Of a DNA stretch of 44,850 bases, positions 16,781 to 24,593 are shown piece after piece. Each line of letters starts with the position of its first letter. The stretch's first letter is position 1. The DNA comes from Clostridia bacterium. GTDB lineage: Bacteria > Bacillota > Clostridia > Christensenellales > Aristaeellaceae. Made by a program: the position numbers and the translations under genes. Under the pieces are notes generated by a model that did no database searches, was not told the DNA's origin, and saw nothing but the letters and a program-made list of their open reading frames with translations. The stretch is taken from the NCBI GenBank assembly GCA_017502305.1, contig JAFVVG010000064.1, positions 1 through 44,850 of the forward strand, in the 5' to 3' direction.

Positions 16781-17263
16781 TTACAGACAAAGCATGGCGA
16801 TGACCTCGTCGCCGTCCATGTCGCCGGTTTCTTGGAAGCCGCAGGAATGGTACAGTGCCTTGGCTACGGTGTTTTCCGGCTCATAGGAGAGCCAGCAGCA
16901 GTCTGCTTTGCCGCAGGGCCAGGTGCGGATGAAATCCAGGGCCAGCGCCATGGCCTGCCTGCCGTAGCCCTTGCCCTGGTGATGCCTGTCAATCATCAGC
17001 CGCCAGATGTTGTAATTGCCCTGGGCGATGGCAGGCGCGTCGGTCCAGCTGTCGTCGGTGGAGAAACCGATCATCACAAAGCCCACGGGGGTTTCGCCAT
17101 CGTAGAGGCCGAAGGGGAAGGCGTGGCCGTTATCCGCCAGGCAGGCGTAGGCCTCGATGATGCTGCGATCGTTGGGCGCAACAAAGGAGCGCTGGCTTTC
17201 ATGCACCTGAAGTTTCAGCACATCCCACACGTTTTTGCCGGTGATCTTTTCCAGACGCAGCAT
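16781..17263 (-). CDS. GNAT N-acetyltransferase, polyamine-acetyltransferase-like
   Basis: 160 residues of a single GNAT domain. Beta-4 PVGFVMIGF is followed by IWRLMIDRHHQGKGYGRQAM, where QGKGYG is the acetyl-CoA pyrophosphate loop, and NTVAKALYHSCGFQETG is the usual C-terminal signature. The N-terminal segment (VLKLQVHESQRSFVAPNDRSI) recalls spermine/spermidine acetyltransferases of the BltD/PaiA type from Bacillus, so a polyamine or small amine is a possible substrate; this is a weak inference. Last gene of a five-gene minus-strand run, ten bases after the preceding GNAT gene. Start supported by AGGAGG. Confidence 0.88.
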   Translation of the reverse strand: MLRLEKITGKNVWDVLKLQVHESQRSFVAPNDRSIIEAYACLADNGHAFPFGLYDGETPVGFVMIGFSTDDSWTDAPAIAQGNYNIWRLMIDRHHQGKGYGRQAMALALDFIRTWPCGKADCCWLSYEPENTVAKALYHSCGFQETGDMDGDEVIAMLCL

Positions 17264-17273
17264 AGGAGCCTCC

Positions 17274-17822
17274 TTACTGAAGGGATTTGTAATCGGTGTA
17301 TTCCACCTTGCCGTGGATTTCTTCCAGCGCGCCGGGGACGAGCTCCTTCACCATCAGACAGGAAATGTGGGGCAGGTGCACCGTTTCCCCGGGGAGAATG
17401 CCGTGGTCGGCAGCGGTAACGAACCCCCGGGGGTTATAGTTGCGGGGGTTGCCCTCTACAATGACAGCCTTGTAGCCCATGTCGATGGCCTTGCGGAAGC
17501 CATGCTCGATGAGATCCTTGCTGATGTGCTGGCGCTGCACGTCCGTGCGCACGGCGCAGGGGGTGAGGATCAGCAGTTCGCGCTCGTAGTGGCCTTCCAG
17601 GTGGAAGCGGGAGAACATCACATAGCCCAGCAGGGCGTCCTGTTCGTCCACCATGATAAGCTCCAGCTCCGGCAGGTAGGTGGGCAGGGAGCGGATCTCC
17701 TCCACCAGGCCGCGGACAAGGCGGCCCTCCTCGGCGCAATCGTGCTCCGTGAACACCTGCTCCACCATTTCCAGGCTGGGGAGCAGGTATTTTTCTTCCA
17801 TGGATTTGATGATGCGTGCCAT
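17274..17822 (-). CDS. GNAT N-acetyltransferase
   Basis: 182 residues, GNAT fold of the putative-acetyltransferase (YhbS-like) type. Central strand DALLGYVMFSRF, then ILTPCAVRTDVQRQHISKDL in the position of the acetyl-CoA loop (the usual Q-x-x-G-x-G is degenerate: RQHIS) and KAVIVEGNPRNYNPRGF. The degenerate loop could mean weak or altered cofactor binding. Substrate unknown. Nine bases after the polysaccharide deacetylase gene and ten before the next GNAT gene, so cotranscribed with both. Start behind AAGGAG. Confidence 0.85.
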   Translation of the reverse strand: MARIIKSMEEKYLLPSLEMVEQVFTEHDCAEEGRLVRGLVEEIRSLPTYLPELELIMVDEQDALLGYVMFSRFHLEGHYERELLILTPCAVRTDVQRQHISKDLIEHGFRKAIDMGYKAVIVEGNPRNYNPRGFVTAADHGILPGETVHLPHISCLMVKELVPGALEEIHGKVEYTDYKSLQ

Positions 17823-17831
17823 GATAGCTCC

Positions 17832-18659
17832 TTACAGAGTCAGGGTTTCGCCGCTCTTCACGCTGTAAACCTGGCCCATGTGGTTGAACCAGAGCTCCGT
17901 GGAGGTGGGGTTGAAGATGGTCTTGCCGTCGGCGGAGAACTCCAGCTGCTGGTAGGCCAGGTGATACTTGCAGATCTCGATGTTGGTGGCGTACCAGATA
18001 TCCTCGCGGCCGCCCATCTTCTCGGCAAATTCTTCGATGACGTTCCAGTTGTTGTCGGCCTCAAACTCGTAGGTGTGGCCCCACAGGTAGAACAGGCGGG
18101 GGCAGAACCAGGCCTTCTCATTGAGGAAACGGTCGGCCAGGGCCATGAGCTGGGGATCGTTGTGGTGGCAGGTGGCGCCCAGGCGCAGCCAATCGGCAGG
18201 CATGGAGAAATCGTGGGTGGAATGCACCGTGCGGCTGTACAGGATGCCGCAGGCGCGCAGGGTATCCACCACCTTGTCGTTATAGGTGCCGAAGGGGTAG
18301 GCCATGCCCTGGATGATGCCGCCGAATTCCGCTTCCAGGTTCTTGCGGTCCTCATAGACCTCGTGGATGATCTGGTCGGTGGAAAGCTCGGGCAGGGATG
18401 CGTGGGTCAGGCAGTGGACGGCCACCTCGTGCTCGCCCTCGCCATAGAGCAGCTTGGCCTGGGAGAGGGGCATGCGGCGGTGGATGGTGCCCTCGGGGTA
18501 TTCGGTGCCTTCGGGGGCCCAGCAGCCGGAATTCAGGTTGAAGGTGCACTTCAGGCCGTGCAGGTTCAGGATGGAGATAAACTCCGCGTCCTGCTCCACG
18601 CCGTCGTCATAGGAGAGGGTCAGGGCTTTGCCCAGGCCGTTGGGGAAGAGCATGAACAT
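17832..18659 (-). CDS. Polysaccharide deacetylase family protein, cytosolic
   Basis: 275 residues with a NodB-type deacetylase fold. Motif 1 is TLSYDDG (about 14-20) with the catalytic and metal-binding aspartates; motif 2 is VHCLTH, with the two metal histidines three residues apart; motif 3 is MAYPFGTYN. There is no signal peptide or membrane segment, unlike cell-wall deacetylases, so it should act inside the cell on a sugar, a nucleotide-linked sugar or another amide. Start MFMLFPNG follows AAAGGAGG at eight bases. It lies between aroQ and two acetyltransferase genes in one tightly packed run. Confidence 0.85.
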   Translation of the reverse strand: MFMLFPNGLGKALTLSYDDGVEQDAEFISILNLHGLKCTFNLNSGCWAPEGTEYPEGTIHRRMPLSQAKLLYGEGEHEVAVHCLTHASLPELSTDQIIHEVYEDRKNLEAEFGGIIQGMAYPFGTYNDKVVDTLRACGILYSRTVHSTHDFSMPADWLRLGATCHHNDPQLMALADRFLNEKAWFCPRLFYLWGHTYEFEADNNWNVIEEFAEKMGGREDIWYATNIEICKYHLAYQQLEFSADGKTIFNPTSTELWFNHMGQVYSVKSGETLTL

Positions 18660-18678
18660 AATGGTGTCCTCCTTTGTA

Positions 18679-19107
18679 TTATGCTTCGATCAGCGCCCGC
18701 AGCGCCATGATGTACCCATAGAAACCAAAGCCAACGATCTGCCCGCGGCAGGCGGAGGCGGTGACGGACTTGTGCCGGAATTCTTCCCGGGCGTGGACGT
18801 TGCTCATGTGTACCTCGATGGTGGGCAGTGGTACAGAGGCAATGGCGTCGTGCAGGGCCACGGAGGTGTGGGTGTAGCCGCCGGGGTTGAACACAATGCC
18901 GTCCAGGCCATCAAAGTACGCCTGCTGAATGGCGTCGATGAGCGCGCCCTCGTGATTGGACTGCACAAAGCGCACCTCGGCCTCCAATTCATCGGCGGCC
19001 TGCTGGATTTCCGCCACCAGGTCCTCGTAGGTGTTGGCGCCGTAGACGGATTTTTCCCGCAGGCCCGTCAGGTTGATGTTGGGCCCGTTAAGGATCAGGA
19101 TCTTCAT
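18679..19107 (-). CDS. aroQ: Type II 3-dehydroquinate dehydratase
   Basis: Third step of the shikimate pathway, 3-dehydroquinate to 3-dehydroshikimate. The start at 19107 (MKILILNGPNINLTG) gives 142 residues, the normal length for this small dodecameric enzyme. Motifs: catalytic Tyr in the loop REKSVYG (about residue 22), SNHEGALID (50-58), FNPGGYTHTSVAL (73-85) and IEVHMSNVHAREEFR (97-111). The frame continues upstream of the start only as a shadow inside aroE. The ATG overlaps the aroE stop by four bases, so translation is coupled. Confidence 0.97.
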   Translation of the reverse strand: MKILILNGPNINLTGLREKSVYGANTYEDLVAEIQQAADELEAEVRFVQSNHEGALIDAIQQAYFDGLDGIVFNPGGYTHTSVALHDAIASVPLPTIEVHMSNVHAREEFRHKSVTASACRGQIVGFGFYGYIMALRALIEA

Positions 19108-19889
19108 AAAAGCTTCAGCTCCTTCATCAGGGTTTCGGTAAGATCTTCCGGCATGGAGCGATCCTGCCATAGGGCCTCGGCGGCCACGGCCTGGTGGATC
19201 AGCATATACAGCCCTGTGCAGGCAGGCACGCCGGCGGATTTGGCGGCGGCGGTGAGATGGGTTTCCGGGGGATTGTAGATCACATCCGCCACGCCTTTTG
19301 CCCGGGCGAGAATGCCGGGCAGAGACGCTTCGGCAATGGGGCAGGGGTCCTTCTGATACAGCATGCCGGCGGGGGTGGTGTTCACCAGAATGCCGGAGAA
19401 TTCTTCGCCCAGCTGCTGATAATCGATCTGTCCCGCGCCGGGATGCCGGGAAACCACGGTGACGCTTTTCGCGCCCATGCGTTCCAGGGCAGCGCAGGCG
19501 GTTTTCGAGGTGCCGCCACCCCCAAGCACATAGCAGCGCTGGCCCGCGGGATCGATGCCGAAATGCTCCAGCATGGCGGTAAAGCCGTAGATATCCGTGT
19601 TGTAGCCGCACACCTGCCGGCCCTTTACCACGGTGTTCACCGCACCGATGGCCCTGGCCTCGGGGGCGATGGCCTCCAACAGAGGCATGACCTCCTGCTT
19701 GTAGGGAATGGTGACGTTGAAGCCGTCCAGCTCCCGGATCAGGCGGGAAACGGTGGGGGCGAATTCTTCCCTGGGGATCTCGATCAGGCGATAATCCGCA
19801 TCGATACCAAGGCGCTGGAAAATGGCCTGATGAATGGGCACAGAAAGGCTGTGCCCAAGCTTTTCTCCAATGAGGGCATAGTGCTTCAT
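19104..19889 (-). CDS. aroE: Shikimate dehydrogenase
   Basis: NADPH-dependent reduction of 3-dehydroshikimate to shikimate. 261 residues. Motifs: LGHSLSVPIHQAIF for shikimate binding, FNVTIPYKQEV with the catalytic lysine, GAVNTVV, YNTDIYGF with the substrate aspartate, and the nucleotide-binding loop VLGGGGTSKTAC (where many homologues have GxGGA/S). The start follows GGAGG and has its own promoter. First gene of the run aroE-aroQ-deacetylase-GNAT-GNAT. Shikimate kinase is encoded about 10 kb away. Confidence 0.96.
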   Translation of the reverse strand: MKHYALIGEKLGHSLSVPIHQAIFQRLGIDADYRLIEIPREEFAPTVSRLIRELDGFNVTIPYKQEVMPLLEAIAPEARAIGAVNTVVKGRQVCGYNTDIYGFTAMLEHFGIDPAGQRCYVLGGGGTSKTACAALERMGAKSVTVVSRHPGAGQIDYQQLGEEFSGILVNTTPAGMLYQKDPCPIAEASLPGILARAKGVADVIYNPPETHLTAAAKSAGVPACTGLYMLIHQAVAAEALWQDRSMPEDLTETLMKELKLL

Positions 19890-19911
19890 GGTCGCACCTC
19901 CATATACGGAT

Positions 19912-19940
19912 ATTATAATCCTTCCGGCGGCGCTTGTCCA
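19912..19940 (-). promoter_or_regulatory. Promoter of the aroE operon
   Basis: Minus strand: TGGACA (19935-19940), 17-base spacer, perfect TATAAT (19912-19917). Transcription would begin only a few bases ahead of the ribosome-binding site. Confidence 0.65.
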
Positions 19941-19975
19941 CCGCGGGGCGCGAAAAGTACGGAAAAAAGCACGGC

Positions 19976-20004
19976 TTTACTTTTCAAAAGGGATCAAGTA
20001 TAAT
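19976..20004 (+). promoter_or_regulatory. Promoter of the second MATE gene
   Basis: TTTACT (19976-19981), 17-base spacer, perfect TATAAT (19999-20004). Its position excludes the in-frame starts at 19934 and 20003. Confidence 0.55.
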
Positions 20005-20035
20005 GCCCTTGATACACAGGAAGGGAATGAAGCAT

Positions 20036-21448
20036 ATGGCGCTGAAGAGCGCGTTTCCCTGGGCGGATTTTATCAGGAAGATCGCGGTAATCGCCGTGCC
20101 TGTGGCCCTGCAGAACCTGCTGAGCACCACGGGCTCCATGGTGGATACCATCATGATCGCCTCCCTGGGGGAGACAACGGTGGGCGCGGTGGGCCTGTGC
20201 GCCCAGTTCACCTCGCTGATGTTCAGCTGTTACTGGGGTTTTGTGGGCGGCGGCGTGCTGTTTTTCAGCCAGTATTGGGGTGCGAAGGACGATGACGGCA
20301 TTGACCGTTCCTATGGCATTACCATCAGCTTTATGATGTTTGTGGCGGTGGTGTTTGCATGCCTGGCGCTGCTGGCGCCTGAATGGGTCATGAAGGTCTA
20401 TACCGATAAGGTTTCCATCCAGGAGATTGGCGTAAGGTACCTGCGGGTGGTGGGCCTGGCCTATCCGCTGCAGATTTTTGCCATGGGCATGAGCGCCCTG
20501 CTCCGTTCAACCGAGCGTGTGCGCATTCCGCTCTACGCGGCGATCGCATCGGTGCTGACCAACATGGCCCTGAACTGGGTGCTGATCTACGGCAAGCTGG
20601 GGCTGCCGGCCATGGGCGTGCAGGGCGCCGCCCTGGCCACGGTGATTGCCGCGGCGGTGAATGTGGGCGTTACGCTGGCGCTGGCCAAGGCGCAGAAGTA
20701 CCCCTATCTGTTCCATTTCCGAAAGCACTTCCGCTGGAAGAAGGCGGCGGTGAAAATGTATCTGCAGCGGTGCTTTCCCATCATCTGCAACGAGGCATTC
20801 CTGGGCATCGCGCTGATGCTGACCAACATGGTACTGGGCCGCCAGAGCGAAGCTGCCATTGCTGCCACGGCGGTCTTCCGCACGCTGGAGGGCATGGTGA
20901 TCGGCTTCTTTGCCGGGTTTTCCAACGCATCCTCGGTGCTGGTGGGCAAGTGCGTCGGCGCGGGCGAATTGGATACCGCCTACGAGCGCGCCAAGCGCAT
21001 TGTGTTTCTGTGCGCCGGCTGCATTCTGCTGGTCTGCCTGACGCTGGTGGCCTTGCATAAGCCGCTTTTGACCACCATGAGCCTTTCCGGCGAGAGCCTG
21101 GAGATCGGCACCGGTCTTTTGATCATCTATTGCGTGGCGGCGCTGATCCGCATGTGTAACTGGACCATGAATGATACCTACCGTGCCGCCGGCGACGCCA
21201 CCACCGGCACGGTGCTGGAGATCAGCTTCATGTATGCCATGGTGCTGCCCTGCGTGGCGCTCAGCGGGTTGGTGTTCAAGGCGCCCTATCTTCTGATTTT
21301 CGCCTGCTGCTATATTGATGAACCCATCCGCTTCTGCCTGATGCAGCGGCATATGTACTCCGGCAAATGGATCCGCCCCGTGACCCCCGAGGGCCAGGCG
21401 GCGCTGCCGGCATTCCTTGAAAAGAGAAAAGCAAAACAAAAAAACTGA
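20036..21448 (+). CDS. MATE family efflux transporter
   Basis: Inner-membrane exporter with about twelve hydrophobic segments, 470 residues from the chosen start. Typical MATE segments: IAVPVALQNLLSTTGSMVDTIMIASLGE, GVLFFSQYWGAKDDD and, in the second half, NEAFLGIALMLTNMVLGRQSE and FAGFSNASSVLVGKCVGAGE. The promoter forces a start at 20027 or 20036; I chose 20036 (MALKSAFPWADF) because AAGGGA lies nine bases before it, but 20027 is possible. It is divergent from aroE and ends at a terminator shared with a convergent GH43 gene. Substrate not predictable. Confidence 0.9.
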   Translation: MALKSAFPWADFIRKIAVIAVPVALQNLLSTTGSMVDTIMIASLGETTVGAVGLCAQFTSLMFSCYWGFVGGGVLFFSQYWGAKDDDGIDRSYGITISFMMFVAVVFACLALLAPEWVMKVYTDKVSIQEIGVRYLRVVGLAYPLQIFAMGMSALLRSTERVRIPLYAAIASVLTNMALNWVLIYGKLGLPAMGVQGAALATVIAAAVNVGVTLALAKAQKYPYLFHFRKHFRWKKAAVKMYLQRCFPIICNEAFLGIALMLTNMVLGRQSEAAIAATAVFRTLEGMVIGFFAGFSNASSVLVGKCVGAGELDTAYERAKRIVFLCAGCILLVCLTLVALHKPLLTTMSLSGESLEIGTGLLIIYCVAALIRMCNWTMNDTYRAAGDATTGTVLEISFMYAMVLPCVALSGLVFKAPYLLIFACCYIDEPIRFCLMQRHMYSGKWIRPVTPEGQAALPAFLEKRKAKQKN

Positions 21449-21470
21449 CGGAATATCCGTCAGTTTTTTC
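21440..21470. terminator. Bidirectional terminator between MATE and GH43 genes
   Basis: A stem built on CTGACGGA and its complement with a three-base loop, flanked by an A run on the left and a T run on the right, so it works in both directions. It overlaps the last codons of the MATE gene and the stop of the GH43 gene; the exact arm limits may be off by a base. Confidence 0.85.
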
Positions 21471-22326
21471 GTACCAGACGGCTGCCTGTATCCTCGATGG
21501 GATGGAAGCAGGGCCGTTCTTTCAGGTGCTCGTTGGGGCTGTGAAGGGTCAGGTACAATTGTCCGTCCAGGGCGCGGAATACCATGCCGTGACCGCCGTC
21601 ATTCATAAACAGGGGCTCGGCCTGGGTGAAGCGGCCGGTGAGATCACCGCTGTCGGAAACAGCCACGGCCTCGGTATAGCCGCCCTGGGAGAAACTGGCC
21701 CACAGGCACAGCAGCGTTCCGTCGGTTGTGCGCCAGAAGAAGGGGCCGTCGGTGACGCAGCCTTCCACGCCGGAGGAATGGCGCATTACCTTGCACCAGG
21801 GCGCTTCCGAGGCGCGGAAGAGCAGCCAGGGCTCTCCCGCGGCGGCACGCAGATCCCTGGTGAGCTGCATCGCGCAGATCTCGCCGTCTCCGGCTTGTAC
21901 CCACTCGTGGCAGAAAACCATGTAGGGTGTGCCTTCGGGGCTGACATAGAGCGTACCGTCCAGGCATTCCCACTGGGCGGGGGTGACGCAGCCATCAGAA
22001 TGCGGCACAAAAGGGCCCATGGGGGATTCCGCGCGCAGGATCGCCGTGCCACGGTGGACGCCCTCCGCCTTGAAGCTGGCAAACATGTAGAACGCGCCGT
22101 TATACAAGTGTACCTCCGGCGCCCAATAGTTGCGGTCGGCCCAGAAGGACCCGTCGTTGTGGAAAATCTCGCGGGGGCCGCTCCAGTTTGTCATGTCTTC
22201 GGAAACATACACGTCAAAGCCGTCCGCAGGTCCCCAGCAGGTGGCGCCACGGGTGCCGTAGAGATAGTATTTCCCCTCGTGCACCAGCACAAAGGGGTCG
22301 CGGATGTTGATGTCTGCAAGCTGCAT
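21460..22326 (-). CDS. Glycoside hydrolase family 43 protein, cytosolic
   Basis: 288 residues, a single five-bladed propeller with no signal peptide, so it likely acts on imported oligosaccharides. The catalytic residues in the family pattern: Asp 10 (IRDPFV, general base), Asp 123 (CLDGTLYV) and Glu 188 (VEGCVTDGPFF, general acid); NDGGHGM supplies the conserved histidine. The pattern is of the arabinofuranosidase/xylosidase branch, but the substrate cannot be fixed. It differs clearly from the secreted GH43 at 14.8-16.7 kb. It lies 14 bases after rmuC and may be read from the recombination-gene transcript. Confidence 0.88.
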   Translation of the reverse strand: MQLADINIRDPFVLVHEGKYYLYGTRGATCWGPADGFDVYVSEDMTNWSGPREIFHNDGSFWADRNYWAPEVHLYNGAFYMFASFKAEGVHRGTAILRAESPMGPFVPHSDGCVTPAQWECLDGTLYVSPEGTPYMVFCHEWVQAGDGEICAMQLTRDLRAAAGEPWLLFRASEAPWCKVMRHSSGVEGCVTDGPFFWRTTDGTLLCLWASFSQGGYTEAVAVSDSGDLTGRFTQAEPLFMNDGGHGMVFRALDGQLYLTLHSPNEHLKERPCFHPIEDTGSRLVRKN

Positions 22327-22340
22327 GGCAAGGCCTCCTG

Positions 22341-23600
22341 TCAGTCTTCCGGGGTTTCCACGGCGCCCAGGCGGCGCTGGATGCTGCGGGTGCGGGTGAA
22401 GGCCGTGTCGATGGATTCGGTGGCCTGCACCAGGCGCTGGCGGGTCTTTTCAAGAACGTCGGCAAATTTGTCAAAATCGTTTTTCACGGCGCCCAGCAGG
22501 CTCCACACCTCGCTGGAGCGCTTCTCGATGGCCAGGGTGCGGAAGCCCATCTGCAGGGCATTGAGCAGGGCGGTGAAGGTGGAAGGGCCCGCCACCACAA
22601 CGCGGTATTCCTTCTGCAGGCTCTCGCAGAGCTCCGGGGTTTGCGCCAATTCGGCATAGAGGCCCTCGATGGGTAGGAACATGATGGCGAAATCCGTGGT
22701 GTGAGGCGGCACGATATACTTGCCGGCAATGCGCTTGGCCTCCTGACGGATACGCTGGAGCAGCGCCTTGCGGGCCGCGTCGGCTGCCTCGGCGTCGCCG
22801 GACTGGCTGGCCTCCACCAGGCGGAGGTAATCCTCCTGGGGGAATTTGCTGTCGATGGGCAGGTAGAGCACGTCGGCGTCCTTGCCGGGGAGGCGCACGG
22901 CAAACTCCACCCGCTCGGTGGCGCCGGGCACCACGGCCACGTTTTCGTCGTACTGGTTAGGGGCCAGCATGGCGCTGAGCAGGCTGCCCAGCTGCATTTC
23001 GCCCCAGATGCCGCGGGTCTTCACATTGGTGAGGACCTTTTTCAAGTCCCCCATGCCCACCGCCAGGGACTGCATCTCGCCCAGGCTTTTGTACACCTGC
23101 TCCAGCCGCTGGCTTACCTGGGCGAAGCTGTCGTTGAGCCGCTTGTCGATGGATTCGGTGAGCTTCTCATCCACGGTGCGGCGCATTTCGCTGAGCTGGC
23201 GGTCGTTGGCCTGGCGGAGGCTCTCCATGCGGGTATCCAGCTGGGTGATGGTGGCGGTAACGGAGGCGGCCATCTGGCCGGCCCGCTCCTCCTGGTTACG
23301 GGTGGAGAGCAGCACCTGCCGCTGCATGCTTTCAAGCAGCGAGGATTGGCTCTGGCCCAGCTGGGTCAGGGTGTTGAGCAGGTTGGCGTTGCCGTCGCTC
23401 AGGGCGGCGGCATGCTCATCCCGCTGGCGGTCCAGCTCGTCAAACAGGTCGTAGGCCAGGTCCTGCAGGTATTGGCTTTGCTGGTGCTGGTGGCTTTTCT
23501 GCTCCTGCAGGCTGCGGTTTTGCCGCACAAGCAGCACAATCAGCAGTGCCGCAACCACCACGAGCAGAACCAGGATGGCGAAAAACAAGTATTGTTCCAT
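22341..23600 (-). CDS. rmuC: DNA recombination protein RmuC
   Basis: Predicted membrane-anchored nuclease-fold protein that limits inversions at short repeats. 419 residues from ATG 23600 (MEQYLFFA), which follows AAGGAG; the longer frame to 23648 lacks a ribosome-binding site and runs into the upstream hairpin. One N-terminal membrane segment (about 4-26), then a long coiled coil rich in Gln and Glu (about 30-180), then the RmuC catalytic domain with the family segments VKTRGIWGEMQLGSLL, LPIDSKFPQEDYLRL and FLPIEGLYAEL. Downstream of recR and upstream of a GH43 gene. Confidence 0.94.
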   Translation of the reverse strand: MEQYLFFAILVLLVVVAALLIVLLVRQNRSLQEQKSHQHQQSQYLQDLAYDLFDELDRQRDEHAAALSDGNANLLNTLTQLGQSQSSLLESMQRQVLLSTRNQEERAGQMAASVTATITQLDTRMESLRQANDRQLSEMRRTVDEKLTESIDKRLNDSFAQVSQRLEQVYKSLGEMQSLAVGMGDLKKVLTNVKTRGIWGEMQLGSLLSAMLAPNQYDENVAVVPGATERVEFAVRLPGKDADVLYLPIDSKFPQEDYLRLVEASQSGDAEAADAARKALLQRIRQEAKRIAGKYIVPPHTTDFAIMFLPIEGLYAELAQTPELCESLQKEYRVVVAGPSTFTALLNALQMGFRTLAIEKRSSEVWSLLGAVKNDFDKFADVLEKTRQRLVQATESIDTAFTRTRSIQRRLGAVETPED

Positions 23601-23614
23601 GGGGGCTCCTTTGT

Positions 23615-23639
23615 AAAAATGCACGCCCGAAAGCGTGCA
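23615..23639 (-). terminator. Hairpin terminator between recR and rmuC
   Basis: A 7-bp stem (TGCACGC, 23620-23626, with GCGTGCA, 23633-23639), six-base loop and five U on the minus strand. It probably lowers readthrough from recR into rmuC. Confidence 0.65.
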
Positions 23640-23649
23640 AAATGGCATA

Positions 23650-24249
23650 TCAAATTTCGCGCCGGCCTTCCAGCGCCTTGGAGAGGGTCACCTCGTCCGC
23701 GTATTCCAGGTCGCTGCCCACGGGTACGCCGTGAGCGATGCGGGTGCAACGGACGCCCAGGGGCTTCAGCAGCCGGGCGATGTAGGTGGCGGTGGCCTCG
23801 CCCTCGATGTCCGGGTTGGTGGCCAGGATGACCTCGCTGACCTCGCCCTTCGACAGCCGGGCCACAAGCTCCTTGATGCGGATGTCATCAGGGCCCACGC
23901 CATCCATGGGGGAAAGGGTGCCATGGAGCACGTGGTACACGCCGTGATAGTCGTGCATGCGTTCCATGGCTGCCACGTCACGGGGATCGCGGACGACGCA
24001 AATTTGTCCATTGTGGCGCTCGGGGTTGCGGCACACGTCGCACTGCTCACCGGCGGCATAGTTGCCGCAGACTTCGCAGTAGCGGATGGCCTTGCGTCCC
24101 TGCCAGATGGCGGTGGCCAGGGCATGAACATCCTCCAGCGGCATGCTGACGATGTGATACGCCAGGCGCTGAGCCGTCTTTTGCCCGATGCCCGGCAGGT
24201 GGGACAGCTCCGCCACCATCCGCGCGATGGGCTCGATCAGATTGCTCAT
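23650..24249 (-). CDS. recR: Recombination mediator RecR
   Basis: Works with RecO and RecF to load RecA on gapped DNA. 199 residues, the usual length. Helix-hairpin-helix [18 protein letters not shown] near the N-terminus, a four-cysteine zinc finger ([16 protein letters not shown]), then the Toprim domain ([14 protein letters not shown] to [16 protein letters not shown]) and the C-terminal ring-forming segment ending in LEGRREI. The start lies two bases after the ybaB stop; translation is probably coupled since no strong ribosome-binding site is present. Conserved ybaB-recR pair; the usual upstream dnaX is absent here. Confidence 0.97.
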   Translation of the reverse strand: MSNLIEPIARMVAELSHLPGIGQKTAQRLAYHIVSMPLEDVHALATAIWQGRKAIRYCEVCGNYAAGEQCDVCRNPERHNGQICVVRDPRDVAAMERMHDYHGVYHVLHGTLSPMDGVGPDDIRIKELVARLSKGEVSEVILATNPDIEGEATATYIARLLKPLGVRCTRIAHGVPVGSDLEYADEVTLSKALEGRREI

Positions 24250-24251
24250 GA

Positions 24252-24590
24252 TCAGAACATGCCGCCCATGCCGGGAGCCATGCGGTTCATGGTAGCCTCA
24301 CGGGCTTCCTCGCCCTTGCGCAGGGCCTCGTTCACCGCGGCCATGATCAGGTCCTGGAGCATCTCGATATCGTCGGGATCAACCACCTGGGGATCGATGG
24401 TGATTTCGGTCAATTCGCGCTTGCCGGTGACCTTCACGCTTACCATGCCGCCGCCGCTGGCAGCCTCGTACTCAGCCGCGTCCAGCTTTTCCTGGGCTTC
24501 CTGCATCTGCTGCTGCATTTTCTGGGCCTGCCGCATCAGCTGCTGCATATTCGCGCCGCCGCCGAAGCCGCCAAAGTTCTGTCGTGCCAT
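24252..24590 (-). CDS. YbaB/EbfC family nucleoid-associated protein
   Basis: Small DNA-binding protein that coats the chromosome as a dimer. 112 residues: a Gly/Phe-rich start ([19 protein letters not shown]), a helix rich in Gln and Met ([17 protein letters not shown]), then the conserved sheet region [20 protein letters not shown] and the C-terminal helix [11 protein letters not shown]. The ribosome-binding site (GAGGAGG) is made by the last Glu codons of the upstream DUF4097 gene, only three bases from its stop, so the two are tightly coupled. recR follows after two bases. Confidence 0.95.
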   Translation of the reverse strand: MARQNFGGFGGGANMQQLMRQAQKMQQQMQEAQEKLDAAEYEAASGGGMVSVKVTGKRELTEITIDPQVVDPDDIEMLQDLIMAAVNEALRKGEEAREATMNRMAPGMGGMF

Positions 24591-24593
24591 GGG

